DNA from: Streptomyces sp. NA04227 | GTDB taxonomy: Bacteria > Actinomycetota > Actinomycetes > Streptomycetales > Streptomycetaceae | Length of the DNA stretch: 64,000 nt | NCBI RefSeq assembly: GCF_013364195.1 | Contig: NZ_CP054918.1 | Location: forward strand, 7,181,001-7,245,000 | Direction: 5' to 3' | Part shown: positions 1 through 9,193 of the stretch, piece after piece | How positions within the stretch are numbered: the first letter of the stretch is position 1 | Layout: every line of letters begins with the position of its first letter | The notes under the pieces: model-generated | What the model was told of the DNA's origin: nothing | The model's database searches: none | What the model saw: only the letters and a program-made list of their open reading frames with translations | Position numbers and translations under genes: made by a program

Positions 1-3000
1 AGACCCGCCAGTACCTCGAACTCGCGGGCACCACGCTCAGCCAGGCGCAGCGCCTGATCGGAAGGCAAGCGGCGGTGGCGGGCGTAGAGGAGGTCGAAGA
101 TGGCCTGGGCCAGGCTCGCGCGGTAGTTCTTGTTGCCGGGGTCCGCGTCGATGAGCTTCTGGTAGACGGCGATTCGGTCGGTGAGGGCGACCGTGGCGTG
201 CTTGGTGTCGCCGGACTGCTCAAGGGAGCTGGCCAGCGTCCGGAGTGCGTCGGCTCGGTCCAGCCAAGGCTGCGGACAGGCCTTTGTGTTGTCCTTGATG
301 TTCGGCTTCTCGCGATCCCGGAAGTCGAGGATTGTCTCGGTGTCGCATGCGGGCTGGCGGATGTGGATCAATCCGTCGTGTCCTGCCCCTGGCGAGTTCA
401 TGGCCTGCCCGCTGGCCAGCGGGAGTTGGCCGAGGTCGGTGTGCAGGTCGGTGGGTGTGGTGATGCGCGCACGATATTTGTCGCCGGTGGGCTGGAAGCG
501 GATCGAGTAGGTCCGGTCGAAGTCGGGCGCGTTGAACTCGTAGACGTCTCCGACGGATCCGAACTGCTGAGAAAGGTGCTGGTTGCGTGCGAGGACGGTG
601 TCCTTGAAGGTCTGGAAGCTCATCGGCGGTGCGCCTTGCTCGTCGGCTTCGCGTGCGTACACGAAACCCAGCGTGCAGCCGCTGAGCGGGGCGATGACGC
701 GATAGGCCGCGAGGTAGAAGCCGAACTTGCGAGGAGGGGTGTTGAGGTCACTGAAGAACCACGGACCCGCGACGTCGAATGTGCCGTCACCGGAAAGCTG
801 GATGTGCAGAAAATCGTCGTCGATGTCTTTCCAGGCCAGGAAAAGCAGGCCATTGAGAGAGGCGAGCGCCGGTGCCGCATCGGTTTCGTGCGGGAGGACC
901 TTTTTGTCGGCGAGGCCCTCGATGCCGAACCCGCCGGCCGTGTTGCCGAACAGGACGACCTTCGCCACGTTGACATCGTCGTTGCCGACCCCCGCCCACG
1001 ACATGAACAGTCTTCCGCCGTGCGAGACGAGGCTGGGGCTGTGTTCGCTCTCGTCGGTGAAGGTCTTGGTGCCGGTGAAGGTGACGCCCTCGTCCTGTGA
1101 GAAGGCGAGGTTGAGTGACTCGTTTCCGGATCCGCGCCAGCCGAGGAAGAGCCGGCCGTTGTGCGAGGCGAGCGCGGGCGCGGCATCACTGGTGGCGCCG
1201 AGTACGGTCTTGACCTCGACTTCGATCCGGTATGCGCCGGCGGTGTTGCCGACGAGGGCGAGCCTTGCGACGTTGATCTTGTCGTTGCCGCGGCCCACCC
1301 ATGCGAGGTAGAGCTTCCCGGCGTGTGTGGCCAGACATGGGTTCAGATAGGTCGAATCGGCAAGCCGCGGTGTTGCCCGGTAGGTGTTTCCACCGTCGTC
1401 GGAGAAGTAGATGTTGATCTGGTTGTCGGAGTCCCGCCACGCCAGGTAAACGCGGCCGTTGAGGGCTGTCAGTGCGGGGGAAACGGCACTGGCGGCCGGG
1501 CTCCGTAGGTCCTCGACCCCCTCGACGCCGTCGATGTCGAGAACGTCCGTGTACTGGACCTTGGCGATGTTTATCAGTCCGGGTGGATAACCTTTGCGCG
1601 CCCAGGCCATATGGAGTCTGTCGCCATTCACGGCAAGGACGGGATTGGCGAATGTCTCGTGCTCGGTGATCGCCTTGTACCCGGCCGGGCGCAGGTTCGT
1701 GCCGGCCATGATCCGCACATGGACGCCGTTGTTCACCGCGGTGGTGTGGTGTCTGTCGGGATCTTCGGGATCGTCGGCGTACGGGTCGACGGCCGGATCC
1801 GGATGCGGCTGGAATCGGACCAGGTCGTGAAACTTGAGGTCCGCTCCCGTGGGGATCAGGGTGGTGGCCTGTGCACGGGACGTCTGTTCCCATGCGTCTT
1901 TGAACAGATCGACTTCATCTCTGCCGTAGCCGCTGTTCAGAAACATTCCGCCGGCCGACATCAGGAACGACGGCGATTTGTAGTAGATCTCCAGGCCGCC
2001 ATCGGCATCCTCCCCCGCTGCCACGAGTTGCGGGCGTTTTCCGTGCTGGAACCGCTGCAGGGAGGGAGGGTTGCCGACACCCATCGCCCAGATGTACGCG
2101 GCCGGTGGCGGGCGGTAGGAGGAGGTGCCGCCGATCACGGCGGTGAACTGGTCGATGAAGCCGGCGTGGAACAGTACAGGTTTCCCGTCGGGTCCGGTGT
2201 TACCGGTGCAGGCCATGAAGTAGCCGGATATCTGATCCCCCCGCTGGGCGAAGATGTCGTTGTACTCGTTGTTCTGGTGGTTGATCTGCTCCTGGTGGCG
2301 CCGGAACGGAGCGACTCTTCGGCAACGACTGCTGGAGATGGCGCACTTCACCATGACGTAGTCGAGGATCACCTGCGCGCCCGTACGAATGTCGATGTCG
2401 TCGGCGAACTCGTACAGATTGAGCAGCGCGTGGATCGAATGTCGCGCGTAGGGGCGGGCGCTGAATTCGAGGAAGTCGTGTTCCGCGATCACCTGCAGCG
2501 TCTTCAAGAGCCACTTGTGGAGACCGTTCGACTTGTTGTCGTACACGTCACCGGCGGTTTGGTGTTTGAGCTGGTTGATCAGGTATCTGCTGGACTCGAT
2601 CATCAGCAGATGGTTCTCGGTTTCCGGGTAGATGACCACGAAGTCGTCGAGATACTCGATGTCCACCGTGTGGGCCCCGGTAATCGTCCGTCCTGAGCCT
2701 TGATCGTGCGCCGCGAGGATCAGGTTGTCCATGACCCAGTTGAAGTCGTCGTCGGTGAGAAGGGAACGATACCGATAGACGATCGTCATCAATCCCTTGA
2801 GCGTCATGTCGTAGTCTTTGCTTGTGCCGACGAGACCGTCTTCCTTGAGTCGAAGGGTTCTCAGGATTTCCGGTGCGAGGACTTTGCTCGGACGCTGGTC
2901 GGGAGCAGCGAAATCGGGATCGTCCGTCGCGGCGTGCATATGCGCGAGCAGGTATATGGTTTCGTTCTCACCTGCCTCGGCACCGCGGATTCCCTCCAGC

Positions 3001-3119
3001 GGCTTTCGCCATGCCAGGTTCTTTGCGTTGTTGATCGCCCGCAGCCGGTGACTGGCAAATGCTTGACCAGGCGAGCCGTCGAGAGCGATCGAATTGAGGA
3101 AGTCCTCCGGAAGCGCCAT
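1..3119 (-). CDS. Large beta-propeller/Asp-box repeat protein, C-terminus off the left edge
   Basis: Read on the minus strand, an open frame of 1039 codons starts at an ATG at 3119 with GAGG seven bases upstream, and runs out of the window with no stop. Residues 1-400 form a domain I do not recognise. From about 505 to 800 there are about six blade-like repeats of the form LASHNGRLFLGWRG..N, two followed by Asp-box motifs (SDDGGNTY at 573, SQDEGVTF at 674). This pattern is typical of sialidase/BNR-type propellers. The last 100 residues in view look helical and TPR-like (QSGDTKHA..., IDADPGNKNYRASLAQA). No signal peptide is visible. It lies 247 bp downstream of the hydrolase-like gene in the same orientation. 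Its codons use A/T at the third position more often than its neighbours, which hints at separate acquisition. Function unknown. Confidence 0.75.
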   Translation of the reverse strand, partial: MALPEDFLNSIALDGSPGQAFASHRLRAINNAKNLAWRKPLEGIRGAEAGENETIYLLAHMHAATDDPDFAAPDQRPSKVLAPEILRTLRLKEDGLVGTSKDYDMTLKGLMTIVYRYRSLLTDDDFNWVMDNLILAAHDQGSGRTITGAHTVDIEYLDDFVVIYPETENHLLMIESSRYLINQLKHQTAGDVYDNKSNGLHKWLLKTLQVIAEHDFLEFSARPYARHSIHALLNLYEFADDIDIRTGAQVILDYVMVKCAISSSRCRRVAPFRRHQEQINHQNNEYNDIFAQRGDQISGYFMACTGNTGPDGKPVLFHAGFIDQFTAVIGGTSSYRPPPAAYIWAMGVGNPPSLQRFQHGKRPQLVAAGEDADGGLEIYYKSPSFLMSAGGMFLNSGYGRDEVDLFKDAWEQTSRAQATTLIPTGADLKFHDLVRFQPHPDPAVDPYADDPEDPDRHHTTAVNNGVHVRIMAGTNLRPAGYKAITEHETFANPVLAVNGDRLHMAWARKGYPPGLINIAKVQYTDVLDIDGVEGVEDLRSPAASAVSPALTALNGRVYLAWRDSDNQINIYFSDDGGNTYRATPRLADSTYLNPCLATHAGKLYLAWVGRGNDKINVARLALVGNTAGAYRIEVEVKTVLGATSDAAPALASHNGRLFLGWRGSGNESLNLAFSQDEGVTFTGTKTFTDESEHSPSLVSHGGRLFMSWAGVGNDDVNVAKVVLFGNTAGGFGIEGLADKKVLPHETDAAPALASLNGLLFLAWKDIDDDFLHIQLSGDGTFDVAGPWFFSDLNTPPRKFGFYLAAYRVIAPLSGCTLGFVYAREADEQGAPPMSFQTFKDTVLARNQHLSQQFGSVGDVYEFNAPDFDRTYSIRFQPTGDKYRARITTPTDLHTDLGQLPLASGQAMNSPGAGHDGLIHIRQPACDTETILDFRDREKPNIKDNTKACPQPWLDRADALRTLASSLEQSGDTKHATVALTDRIAVYQKLIDADPGNKNYRASLAQAIFDLLYARHRRLPSDQALRLAERGAREFEVLAG

Positions 3120-3366
3120 CGCCGAACCTCGCGAACCTTGGACCTGGCTCCATGGACTGACGCGTCGCGTCGCCCACGTGGGGCCGTGCGTCTCAGTCCC
3201 GATACCAGCAGAGTCTCACCGTCGCAATTCGGACGCATCTCGGGGCCATAGCCCGGCGCAAGTGGCAGGGAAAGTAATTGAAGTTGGCACGGCTCGACGA
3301 CAAAGCCTCCGGTCAAGGTCACCGGTGAGGGCCACTGATCGAGGCCAACAGCTCAGGCCCCACCGC

Positions 3367-5160
3367 TCACGGCCCCATCGTCGCCTCCATGAAGCCCACC
3401 GACTCCTCCCGCTGCGGGTCCCCGGCCAGCCGCTCTCCCCCGAAGACCGCGAACTGGTGCCACCAGTCCCTCATTTGGCGATCCGGGAACATCTGCGGCC
3501 GCCAGGGCTTCGCGTCCTCGAACACGTACTCCGCCCAGGGGTTCTGGGGGTTGGGCGGCGGCCGGTAGTAGCCCTCGGCCCGGGGCAGCACGGTGATCTC
3601 GGCGCCGGTGCCTCTGATCGCACTGACCAGCTCGGCGGCGGGCGGCACGACCATGTCGTACGGGCTCCACACCACCCGTAACTGAAACGCGCCCCTGCGC
3701 TCCCGCGCGGTCGCCCGTAGCAGGTTCGCTCCCCGGGCCACGAAACCGTTGGGGTCCATCGCGATCACACGGCCGACCCGCTGCCGGTTGCCGGGGTCGC
3801 TCAGCGTGCCCCACAGCGCCTCGCCGCCGAAGCTGTACCCGCCCACCCAGATGTCGGGCGCCAGGCGCAGGGTGCCGGTGACCGTGCCGCCAGGCGCGGT
3901 CTGCGGCGCCACCGGGAACACCGTGCCGTCCCGCTGGGCCAGCTGCTGGCCCGGACCGCCGAGGGCACCGCGGGTCCACAGCAGGCGCAGCGCCGTGGAC
4001 ACCCGGTCGGTCAGCCGGGGCCCGGGGACGCCGCCGTAGCTTCCCCCGGACGGATGCGGCAGGAACAGCACGCGCAGCGTACGGGTCTCCTTCATCAGCC
4101 GGGGTGCCGTGCGGTCCAGGGCGGCGTCCATGCCGCAGCACAGGTACCCGTAGCTGTTCAGGGGCAGTTCGCGGTTGATCGAGTGATCAAGGAGCTCGTG
4201 CAGGTCCGGCAGATCGCCGAGGTCCGGCCGCCGCGTCCTCGTCTGTCCGGAGAGCAGGTACCGGCACAGGCCGCGCATGCCCTTGACGGCGTGCTTGCGG
4301 TCGGTGATCCCCGCGGGGCCGTCCTGGGCGTACGGATAACCACTGGCCACAGGGCGGAAGAAGACGTAGCCGCCGACCGCGGTGCCGTCGGGCGGCGGTG
4401 TGGGCATCGGCGTCGACCGCTGTCCCGGCCTCGGCCTCGCCCCTGGCGTACCGGGATCGCTGTTGCCACCGGCGGCCCGGGGCACGCTGGCGAACCAGAG
4501 CAGCGGCGGGGTACGGGTGTTGGCGAGCACCCGCAGCCTGCCCGGCCGCTGGTTGACGAGCGGAGAGAGGTACCAGGGGTTGAAGCCGTCCTGGCCGCTC
4601 TTCGGGCTCTTTCTGAAGTGCAACTGCCACCAGAGCTCGGTGAGATCGAGGAACTCGGTGTCGATGTCGAGGGTGCCTCCCCGGTCCGCCACGGTGAGCA
4701 GCGGATGACAGCCCAGGAACCGGCGGATACCGCTCAGGGGCCATGACGGCACATGCTGGACGACCTCGGAGCCGCGCGCACCCCGCTCGTCGATCCGCAG
4801 GGTGTGCGCGGTCACCGCGTACGCGTCCGGCAGGCAGCGGTCGCCCGTCACCCGCAGCCGCTGGTACACCGCCAGTGCCTCCGCCTGCTTCCCCGCGATC
4901 CGCGGGGTGACGGTGAAGAAGAGCCGCAGGTGCTGCGTTCCCTCGGGCACCTCGAAGGTGACCTCCGTGTCCGAGGCCGTGCGAGGGGGTAAGTCCCGCC
5001 CCTTGTTCGGGTCGGTCCAGTCCTCGACCTCCTCCCGCGCGGTGAGGGCGTGCAGGGAGAACTCGACCGAGCCGTCCGCCGCTCCGCCGAACGACCGTCT
5101 GCGGAGCAGGAAATGCCCCTTCGCGCCGCGGGGCCGCCACCGGACGGTGAGGGAACTCAT
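3367..5160 (-). CDS. Putative alpha/beta-hydrolase-fold protein, 597 aa
   Basis: The ATG at 5160 has GAGGA eight bases upstream and lies 7 bp after the stop of the preceding gene, so the two are probably translated together. The C-terminal half has a nucleophile elbow GGYSFGGEA with Ser443. A plausible acid, Asp502 (SPYDMVVPP), and a late histidine, His568 (DWWHQFAVFGG), follow in the order and spacing of an alpha/beta-hydrolase triad. The N-terminal 300 residues are beta-rich, include a Pro-rich linker, and resemble no family I know. No signal peptide or membrane segment is evident. Esterase, acyltransferase or a structural hydrolase relative are all possible. The fold assignment rests on motif order only. 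Confidence 0.7.
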   Translation of the reverse strand: MSSLTVRWRPRGAKGHFLLRRRSFGGAADGSVEFSLHALTAREEVEDWTDPNKGRDLPPRTASDTEVTFEVPEGTQHLRLFFTVTPRIAGKQAEALAVYQRLRVTGDRCLPDAYAVTAHTLRIDERGARGSEVVQHVPSWPLSGIRRFLGCHPLLTVADRGGTLDIDTEFLDLTELWWQLHFRKSPKSGQDGFNPWYLSPLVNQRPGRLRVLANTRTPPLLWFASVPRAAGGNSDPGTPGARPRPGQRSTPMPTPPPDGTAVGGYVFFRPVASGYPYAQDGPAGITDRKHAVKGMRGLCRYLLSGQTRTRRPDLGDLPDLHELLDHSINRELPLNSYGYLCCGMDAALDRTAPRLMKETRTLRVLFLPHPSGGSYGGVPGPRLTDRVSTALRLLWTRGALGGPGQQLAQRDGTVFPVAPQTAPGGTVTGTLRLAPDIWVGGYSFGGEALWGTLSDPGNRQRVGRVIAMDPNGFVARGANLLRATARERRGAFQLRVVWSPYDMVVPPAAELVSAIRGTGAEITVLPRAEGYYRPPPNPQNPWAEYVFEDAKPWRPQMFPDRQMRDWWHQFAVFGGERLAGDPQREESVGFMEATMGP

Positions 5161-5167
5161 CGGGTCC

Positions 5168-7879
5168 TCACCGCTGTTGCCCCGTGTGCGGGTCGTACTC
5201 GACCTCCACCGCGACCACATGGTCGGTCGGCAGCACCTCGGTCCACTGGTCGAAGACCTGGTACGGCTCGGCCGGGCGGAAGCCGCCGTCGAGCGGGTCG
5301 AAGCCGGTCTCGAATACCGTCTCGGTGGCCAGCGTGGTGGCGATGTCGGTGTTCTTCTGCCGGAGTTCCTCGGCAAGGAGTTCAAGCACCTCGCCGATCG
5401 TCTTGCCCTGGTACTCGTCCGGGTCCCCGCTTTGCCAGGCGTACGGCTTGTCCAGCGCGGCCTCGCCCTCGACGTTCGCCTCCTGGAGCCAGCCGAGCGC
5501 GGCGAGCTCGTGGCCCGGGCGGATCGGCAGGACGGCCTTGACCCAGGCGGAGTTGAGGAACTCGTTACGGCGCTCGTCGCCGTCGATCTGTACCAGCCAG
5601 CCGAGCGAACTGCCCGCCGGGGCGGGACTGCTGGCCTCGGTGAGGGGGTAGTTGACCCGCCACTCCACCGCCTCGGCCGGAACCACGCCGACGGCGCCCG
5701 GCGGGTTGTTGGCGGCGGTGTGGGAGTAGTGGCCGGAGAGCGTGGCGCCCTGGAGCGGCTCGTCCCCGGGGGCGGGCTCCCAGTTGTGCCTCGGTACCGG
5801 ATGGCGGCCGAGCGACCGTGGGCCGGTCGGGTCACCGCTCGGCCGCCAGTAGTCCGGCGCGACGAAGTACAGCATCCGGTCCACGTCGAACATCTGCCGG
5901 ATCAACTCGGCGCTCAGCTGCGGCTGTTGGCCACCGAAGAGTTCGAGTTTGCCGATCAGCCGCTCGAACACGGAGTGCCGCTCCTCCTTGCGCAGATCCT
6001 CCGCGGGCCGACGGCGCAGCGCGTTGACCGCCTCGACGCGCTTGCGCACGGCGTCGACGTACGCGGTCCGCTGGAGCCGGTCCACCTGTGTGCGGTACTC
6101 CGCCATCGCCCGGTCGTACGCCTCCTGGCCGGGGTGGACCGACGGCGGCTTCCACATGATCCGCACGGACAGCGAGATCCAGTTGCCGTTGGCGAAGTTC
6201 ACCAGCTCGGTCCGGATCTGGTACCGGCCGCTCGCCAGGTCCAGGATCCTGCACTTGCCCAGGTACTTGGTCCCGCTGCCGTTGCTCGCCTTGGCCTCCA
6301 CCACACGGATCGGCTCCGGCTGCGAGGTGTCGATGCTCCAGCCGGGGCCCGGCGGCACCGCGGTGTAGTCGAAGTGCGCGACGAGGTACTCGTCCGAGTG
6401 GCCGTGCGACAGATGGTCCTCGCTCTCGACGTAGAACCAGTCCTGGTCCAGGTGCGGGCCGTTGGAGCCGATCCGCTGCACGGGATAGATCTCGGTGACC
6501 GTGGTGGTGGTCGGGACGAGCACTTCCAGCGGCTCGGGCTTCTTGAGCGCCGTCAGATCCGGGGCCGCCACCACGTCGACCAGCTCCCCGAGCCCGAGGG
6601 CACGGCCAGGGTCCGGTACATGGACCTGCCAGCTCAACTGGGTGCCGATGTGCTGGACCTGGATGCCGACCTTGCGCATCTTGCGGCGCAGCTCGTAGTT
6701 GACCAGCTTGTCGGTGGTGTTCTGGACGACGTACCGGCGGCTGGAGGTGTCCGTCGTCTCGGTCACCGTCTTGAAGGTCGTCTTGAAGTTCCGGGTGATC
6801 TCGCTGCTCACCTTGGAACTCTGCGCCCGGGTGTGCTTGTGCGTGACCTCGGAGGAGGAGTGCGTGGTGTTCTTGGTGCTGTAGCTGGTGCTCACGTCGG
6901 CCTGCGCGATGCCCACGTAGTTCGCCCCGGCGCTCGCGGTCACCCCGAGCGAGGTCTCGTTGGCGTTGTCCTCCTTGACCGCGTCCGCCACGTCCGTCTG
7001 TTCGGTCAGCGACTCCTCGGTCTTCCTCGTGCTCTGCTCGGACTGCTCGGCGGTCCGCTCCACGAGAGTGCGGCGGGTGGACGTCTCCACCACCTCGACC
7101 GTGCCGCCCGGGCTCAGCCACAGATGGCCGACGGGCGCGCCCAGAAAGGTGTCGAACTCGAAGAAGTACTGACGGAACAGGTTCACCAGCCCCACCGGGG
7201 AGAGGATCCCCTCGGTCGGCGGCTGCGGCAGAACCGTCGCCACCAGCTCGGCCAGTCGCGGCGCGCGCAGCTCCCGGGCGTCGGCCCCGCTGAACAGCTC
7301 CCGCGGCGCCGGTGTCCCCGCGGCGGCGGCCAGCAGACTGCCACCGGAGTAGCCGAGCCAGCCGGGCAGCGGCTGGTACACGCCGAACATCTCGCTCGCG
7401 TACGGGAGTGTGCCGGCGAAGTCGCCCACCGGCCGCCCGGCACCCGAGGTACGGGCCGGGGGCGCGGGCAGCGTGTGGGTGTTCTCGACCGGGCCGCCCG
7501 GCCTGGTCGAGAACGGGGCCACCGTCCAGGGCCGGTTCGGCGACTGCGTCACCATGAAGATCTCGCAGTCGGCCTGGGCCGGGGGCGCGAGAAAGGCCAG
7601 CGTGAGGGATCCCGAGGCGCTGGTCACCTTGCGACCCACGTACAGCCGCCCGGCCCCGCTGTCCGACTCCAGGAAGGTGCCCGCCAGTTCGGGCACCTTC
7701 GGGAAGAACCGCGGGTCCCGCACCCCGCAGTCGGCGGGCAGCGCGATCGCTAGCCGCTGCCCCGGCAACAGATCGCCCGGCTCGCTCCGCTGCACGGTGT
7801 ACGTCCAGAGCTGGTACCAGGTCCGAACTCCGGGCGTTGTCACCGGAGTACGCCCCGTGAAGGTGACTGTGATTGTCAT
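5168..7879 (-). CDS. Large uncharacterised protein with Ser/Thr/Glu-rich central region, 903 aa
   Basis: The start is the ATG at 7879, preceded by GGAGGG; the frame stays open further upstream but without a better site. Residues 1-190 look beta-rich. Residues about 262-400 are rich in Thr, Ser, Glu and Lys with short repeats such as RTLVERTAEQSEQSTRKTEE and STSYSTKNTTHSSSEVTHKH, suggesting an extended or coiled-coil beta/helical stalk. A helical stretch at about 590-660 (YRTQVDRLQRTAYVDAVRKR) follows. No catalytic motif was recognised. It is the first gene of a minus-strand run (this gene, the hydrolase-like gene 7 bp on, then the propeller protein). Its upstream region abuts a recombinase remnant. 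A surface, appendage or toxin-delivery role is conceivable but unsupported. Confidence 0.75.
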   Translation of the reverse strand: MTITVTFTGRTPVTTPGVRTWYQLWTYTVQRSEPGDLLPGQRLAIALPADCGVRDPRFFPKVPELAGTFLESDSGAGRLYVGRKVTSASGSLTLAFLAPPAQADCEIFMVTQSPNRPWTVAPFSTRPGGPVENTHTLPAPPARTSGAGRPVGDFAGTLPYASEMFGVYQPLPGWLGYSGGSLLAAAAGTPAPRELFSGADARELRAPRLAELVATVLPQPPTEGILSPVGLVNLFRQYFFEFDTFLGAPVGHLWLSPGGTVEVVETSTRRTLVERTAEQSEQSTRKTEESLTEQTDVADAVKEDNANETSLGVTASAGANYVGIAQADVSTSYSTKNTTHSSSEVTHKHTRAQSSKVSSEITRNFKTTFKTVTETTDTSSRRYVVQNTTDKLVNYELRRKMRKVGIQVQHIGTQLSWQVHVPDPGRALGLGELVDVVAAPDLTALKKPEPLEVLVPTTTTVTEIYPVQRIGSNGPHLDQDWFYVESEDHLSHGHSDEYLVAHFDYTAVPPGPGWSIDTSQPEPIRVVEAKASNGSGTKYLGKCRILDLASGRYQIRTELVNFANGNWISLSVRIMWKPPSVHPGQEAYDRAMAEYRTQVDRLQRTAYVDAVRKRVEAVNALRRRPAEDLRKEERHSVFERLIGKLELFGGQQPQLSAELIRQMFDVDRMLYFVAPDYWRPSGDPTGPRSLGRHPVPRHNWEPAPGDEPLQGATLSGHYSHTAANNPPGAVGVVPAEAVEWRVNYPLTEASSPAPAGSSLGWLVQIDGDERRNEFLNSAWVKAVLPIRPGHELAALGWLQEANVEGEAALDKPYAWQSGDPDEYQGKTIGEVLELLAEELRQKNTDIATTLATETVFETGFDPLDGGFRPAEPYQVFDQWTEVLPTDHVVAVEVEYDPHTGQQR

Positions 7880-7989
7880 GTGATCCCTCCCTGAATCCAG
7901 ATTCGCAGAGGGAGGGCGAGTGGGGGAGGTGCACTTCGGGGTTGGGGGGTGGCGTTGGGGGTGTTGTGCGGCGCGTGTCGGGGAGGGCG

Positions 7990-8240
7990 CCCCCTGGTGC
8001 GAAGGACCGGCAGCGGGAGGCGGCGCCGAAGGACGGCTTCCACGTGCCGCGGCGCACCTCGCCTCGATCCTGCTGGAGGCGGGGGAGTCGATGGTGAAAT
8101 CCGTGGTGAAGTCCGTGGTGACGCTGGCACGATGGCTCGGGCACTCCTCCGCGGCTGTCACCCTTGGTCACTATGCTCACTTCATGCCGGAGGCCGGAAG
8201 TACGGGGCGTGCCGTCATGGATGGGCTGCTGGGGAGTTGA
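7990..8240 (+). pseudogene. C-terminal remnant of a tyrosine recombinase (phage-type integrase), frameshifted
   Basis: One frame reads KDRQREAAPKDGFHVPRRT (up to about 8060). A second frame, shifted near 8060, continues HLASILLEAGES, then after a 12-bp tandem duplication (8094-8117) LARWLGHSSAAVTLGHYAHF and a stop at 8238-8240. This is the C-terminal catalytic part of a tyrosine recombinase: an RHT-like box (here RRT), LGHSS, and a TLGHY segment holding the terminal His/Tyr. The N-terminal domains, core and an intact frame are missing, so it cannot be active. It marks a probable old integration junction next to the minus-strand cassette. The remaining 110 bp up to 7880 hold only the upstream region of the divergent 903-aa gene. 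Confidence 0.7.
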
Positions 8241-8242
8241 AG

Positions 8243-9154
8243 ATGCTGAGAGAGGTCACCGGGACCCGCTACTTGGTACCCCTGCACTCCGGCGGCTCCG
8301 TACCCGGAATCGTCGAGGCCGACGACCTGGGCACGTACGTCGTGAAGTTCACCGGTTCCGCACAGGGCCGCAAGGCGCTGGTCGCCGAGATCGTGGTGGG
8401 TGAACTCGCGCGTGCGCTGGGGCTGCGGGTGCCCGAGCTCGTGCGGGTCGACTTCGACCCGGCCGTCGCGGTGGGGGAGCCGCACCAGGAGGTGCAGGAC
8501 CTGGTCCGGGCCAGTGCGGGACTCAACCTGGGCATGGACTACCTGCCGGGCGCCGAGGACTTCACGCCCGGGGCCATCGCGGTCGACCCGTGGGAGGCGG
8601 GGCGGGTGGTGTGGCTGGACGCGCTCACCGCCAACGTCGACCGCACCGTGCACAGCCCGAACCTGATGATCTGGCCGAACCTGGGCATCCGCCCGCCCCG
8701 ACTGTGGCTGATCGACCACGGCGCGGCCCTCGTCTTCCACCACCGCTGGGACTCGGCCGCCGCCGCGGTCGCCAAGGCCTACGACTTCCGCGACCACGCC
8801 CTCGGCGGCTACGCCCCCGACACCGTCGCCGCCGACGTGGAACTGGCCCCGCAGGTGACCCGCGAACTCCTGCACCACGTCACCTCGCTCGTCCCCGACG
8901 AATGGCTCGACCAGGAGGCGGGCTTCGGCTCCGCCCAGCAGGTCCGCGAGGCCTATGTGGACCACCTGGCGACCCGCGCGACGCTCTCCTCGGCCTGGCT
9001 GCCGACCGGCTTCCGCAGCCCGGAGGAACTGGCCGCCGAGCAGGAGCGCCGCGCCCGCGCCACCCGCGCGGGCCGCCCCTCCTGGCTCAAGGACGTCCCC
9101 GACCTGCACGGCAAACCGGCCGCCTCGCGCGACTGGTCGTCCCACCTGGGCTGA
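8243..9154 (+). CDS. HipA-like kinase-fold protein, 303 aa
   Basis: The ATG at 8243 follows GGGGAG at a six-base spacing, two bases after the stop of the recombinase remnant. The protein resembles the stand-alone HipA-like kinases common in actinomycetes: a nucleotide-binding Lys region (DLGTYVVKFTGSAQGRKALV), the catalytic loop ANVDRTVHSPNLMIW (DR...N pattern) and the metal-binding IDHG motif. No HipB-type antitoxin gene lies next to it, and the first-domain layout differs from classical HipA, so a toxin role is not implied. It converges on the malate synthase gene with 39 bp between. Confidence 0.8.
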   Translation: MLREVTGTRYLVPLHSGGSVPGIVEADDLGTYVVKFTGSAQGRKALVAEIVVGELARALGLRVPELVRVDFDPAVAVGEPHQEVQDLVRASAGLNLGMDYLPGAEDFTPGAIAVDPWEAGRVVWLDALTANVDRTVHSPNLMIWPNLGIRPPRLWLIDHGAALVFHHRWDSAAAAVAKAYDFRDHALGGYAPDTVAADVELAPQVTRELLHHVTSLVPDEWLDQEAGFGSAQQVREAYVDHLATRATLSSAWLPTGFRSPEELAAEQERRARATRAGRPSWLKDVPDLHGKPAASRDWSSHLG

Positions 9155-9193
9155 GCGTCGCGTGCGTGCGGGTGTGCCGCCCGTCGGCCGACC

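Noticed and set aside
75..3251. Series of plus-strand open frames in one register
   Set aside because: They mirror the long minus-strand propeller gene, whose Asp boxes and repeats are convincing.
4802..7753. 983-codon open frame on the plus strand
   Set aside because: Antisense to the hydrolase-like and 903-aa genes, which have good ribosome sites and a tight junction; low-complexity translation.
8243..9154. HipA toxin of a HipBA toxin-antitoxin pair
   Set aside because: No HipB-type gene is adjacent and the protein matches stand-alone HipA-like kinases better.
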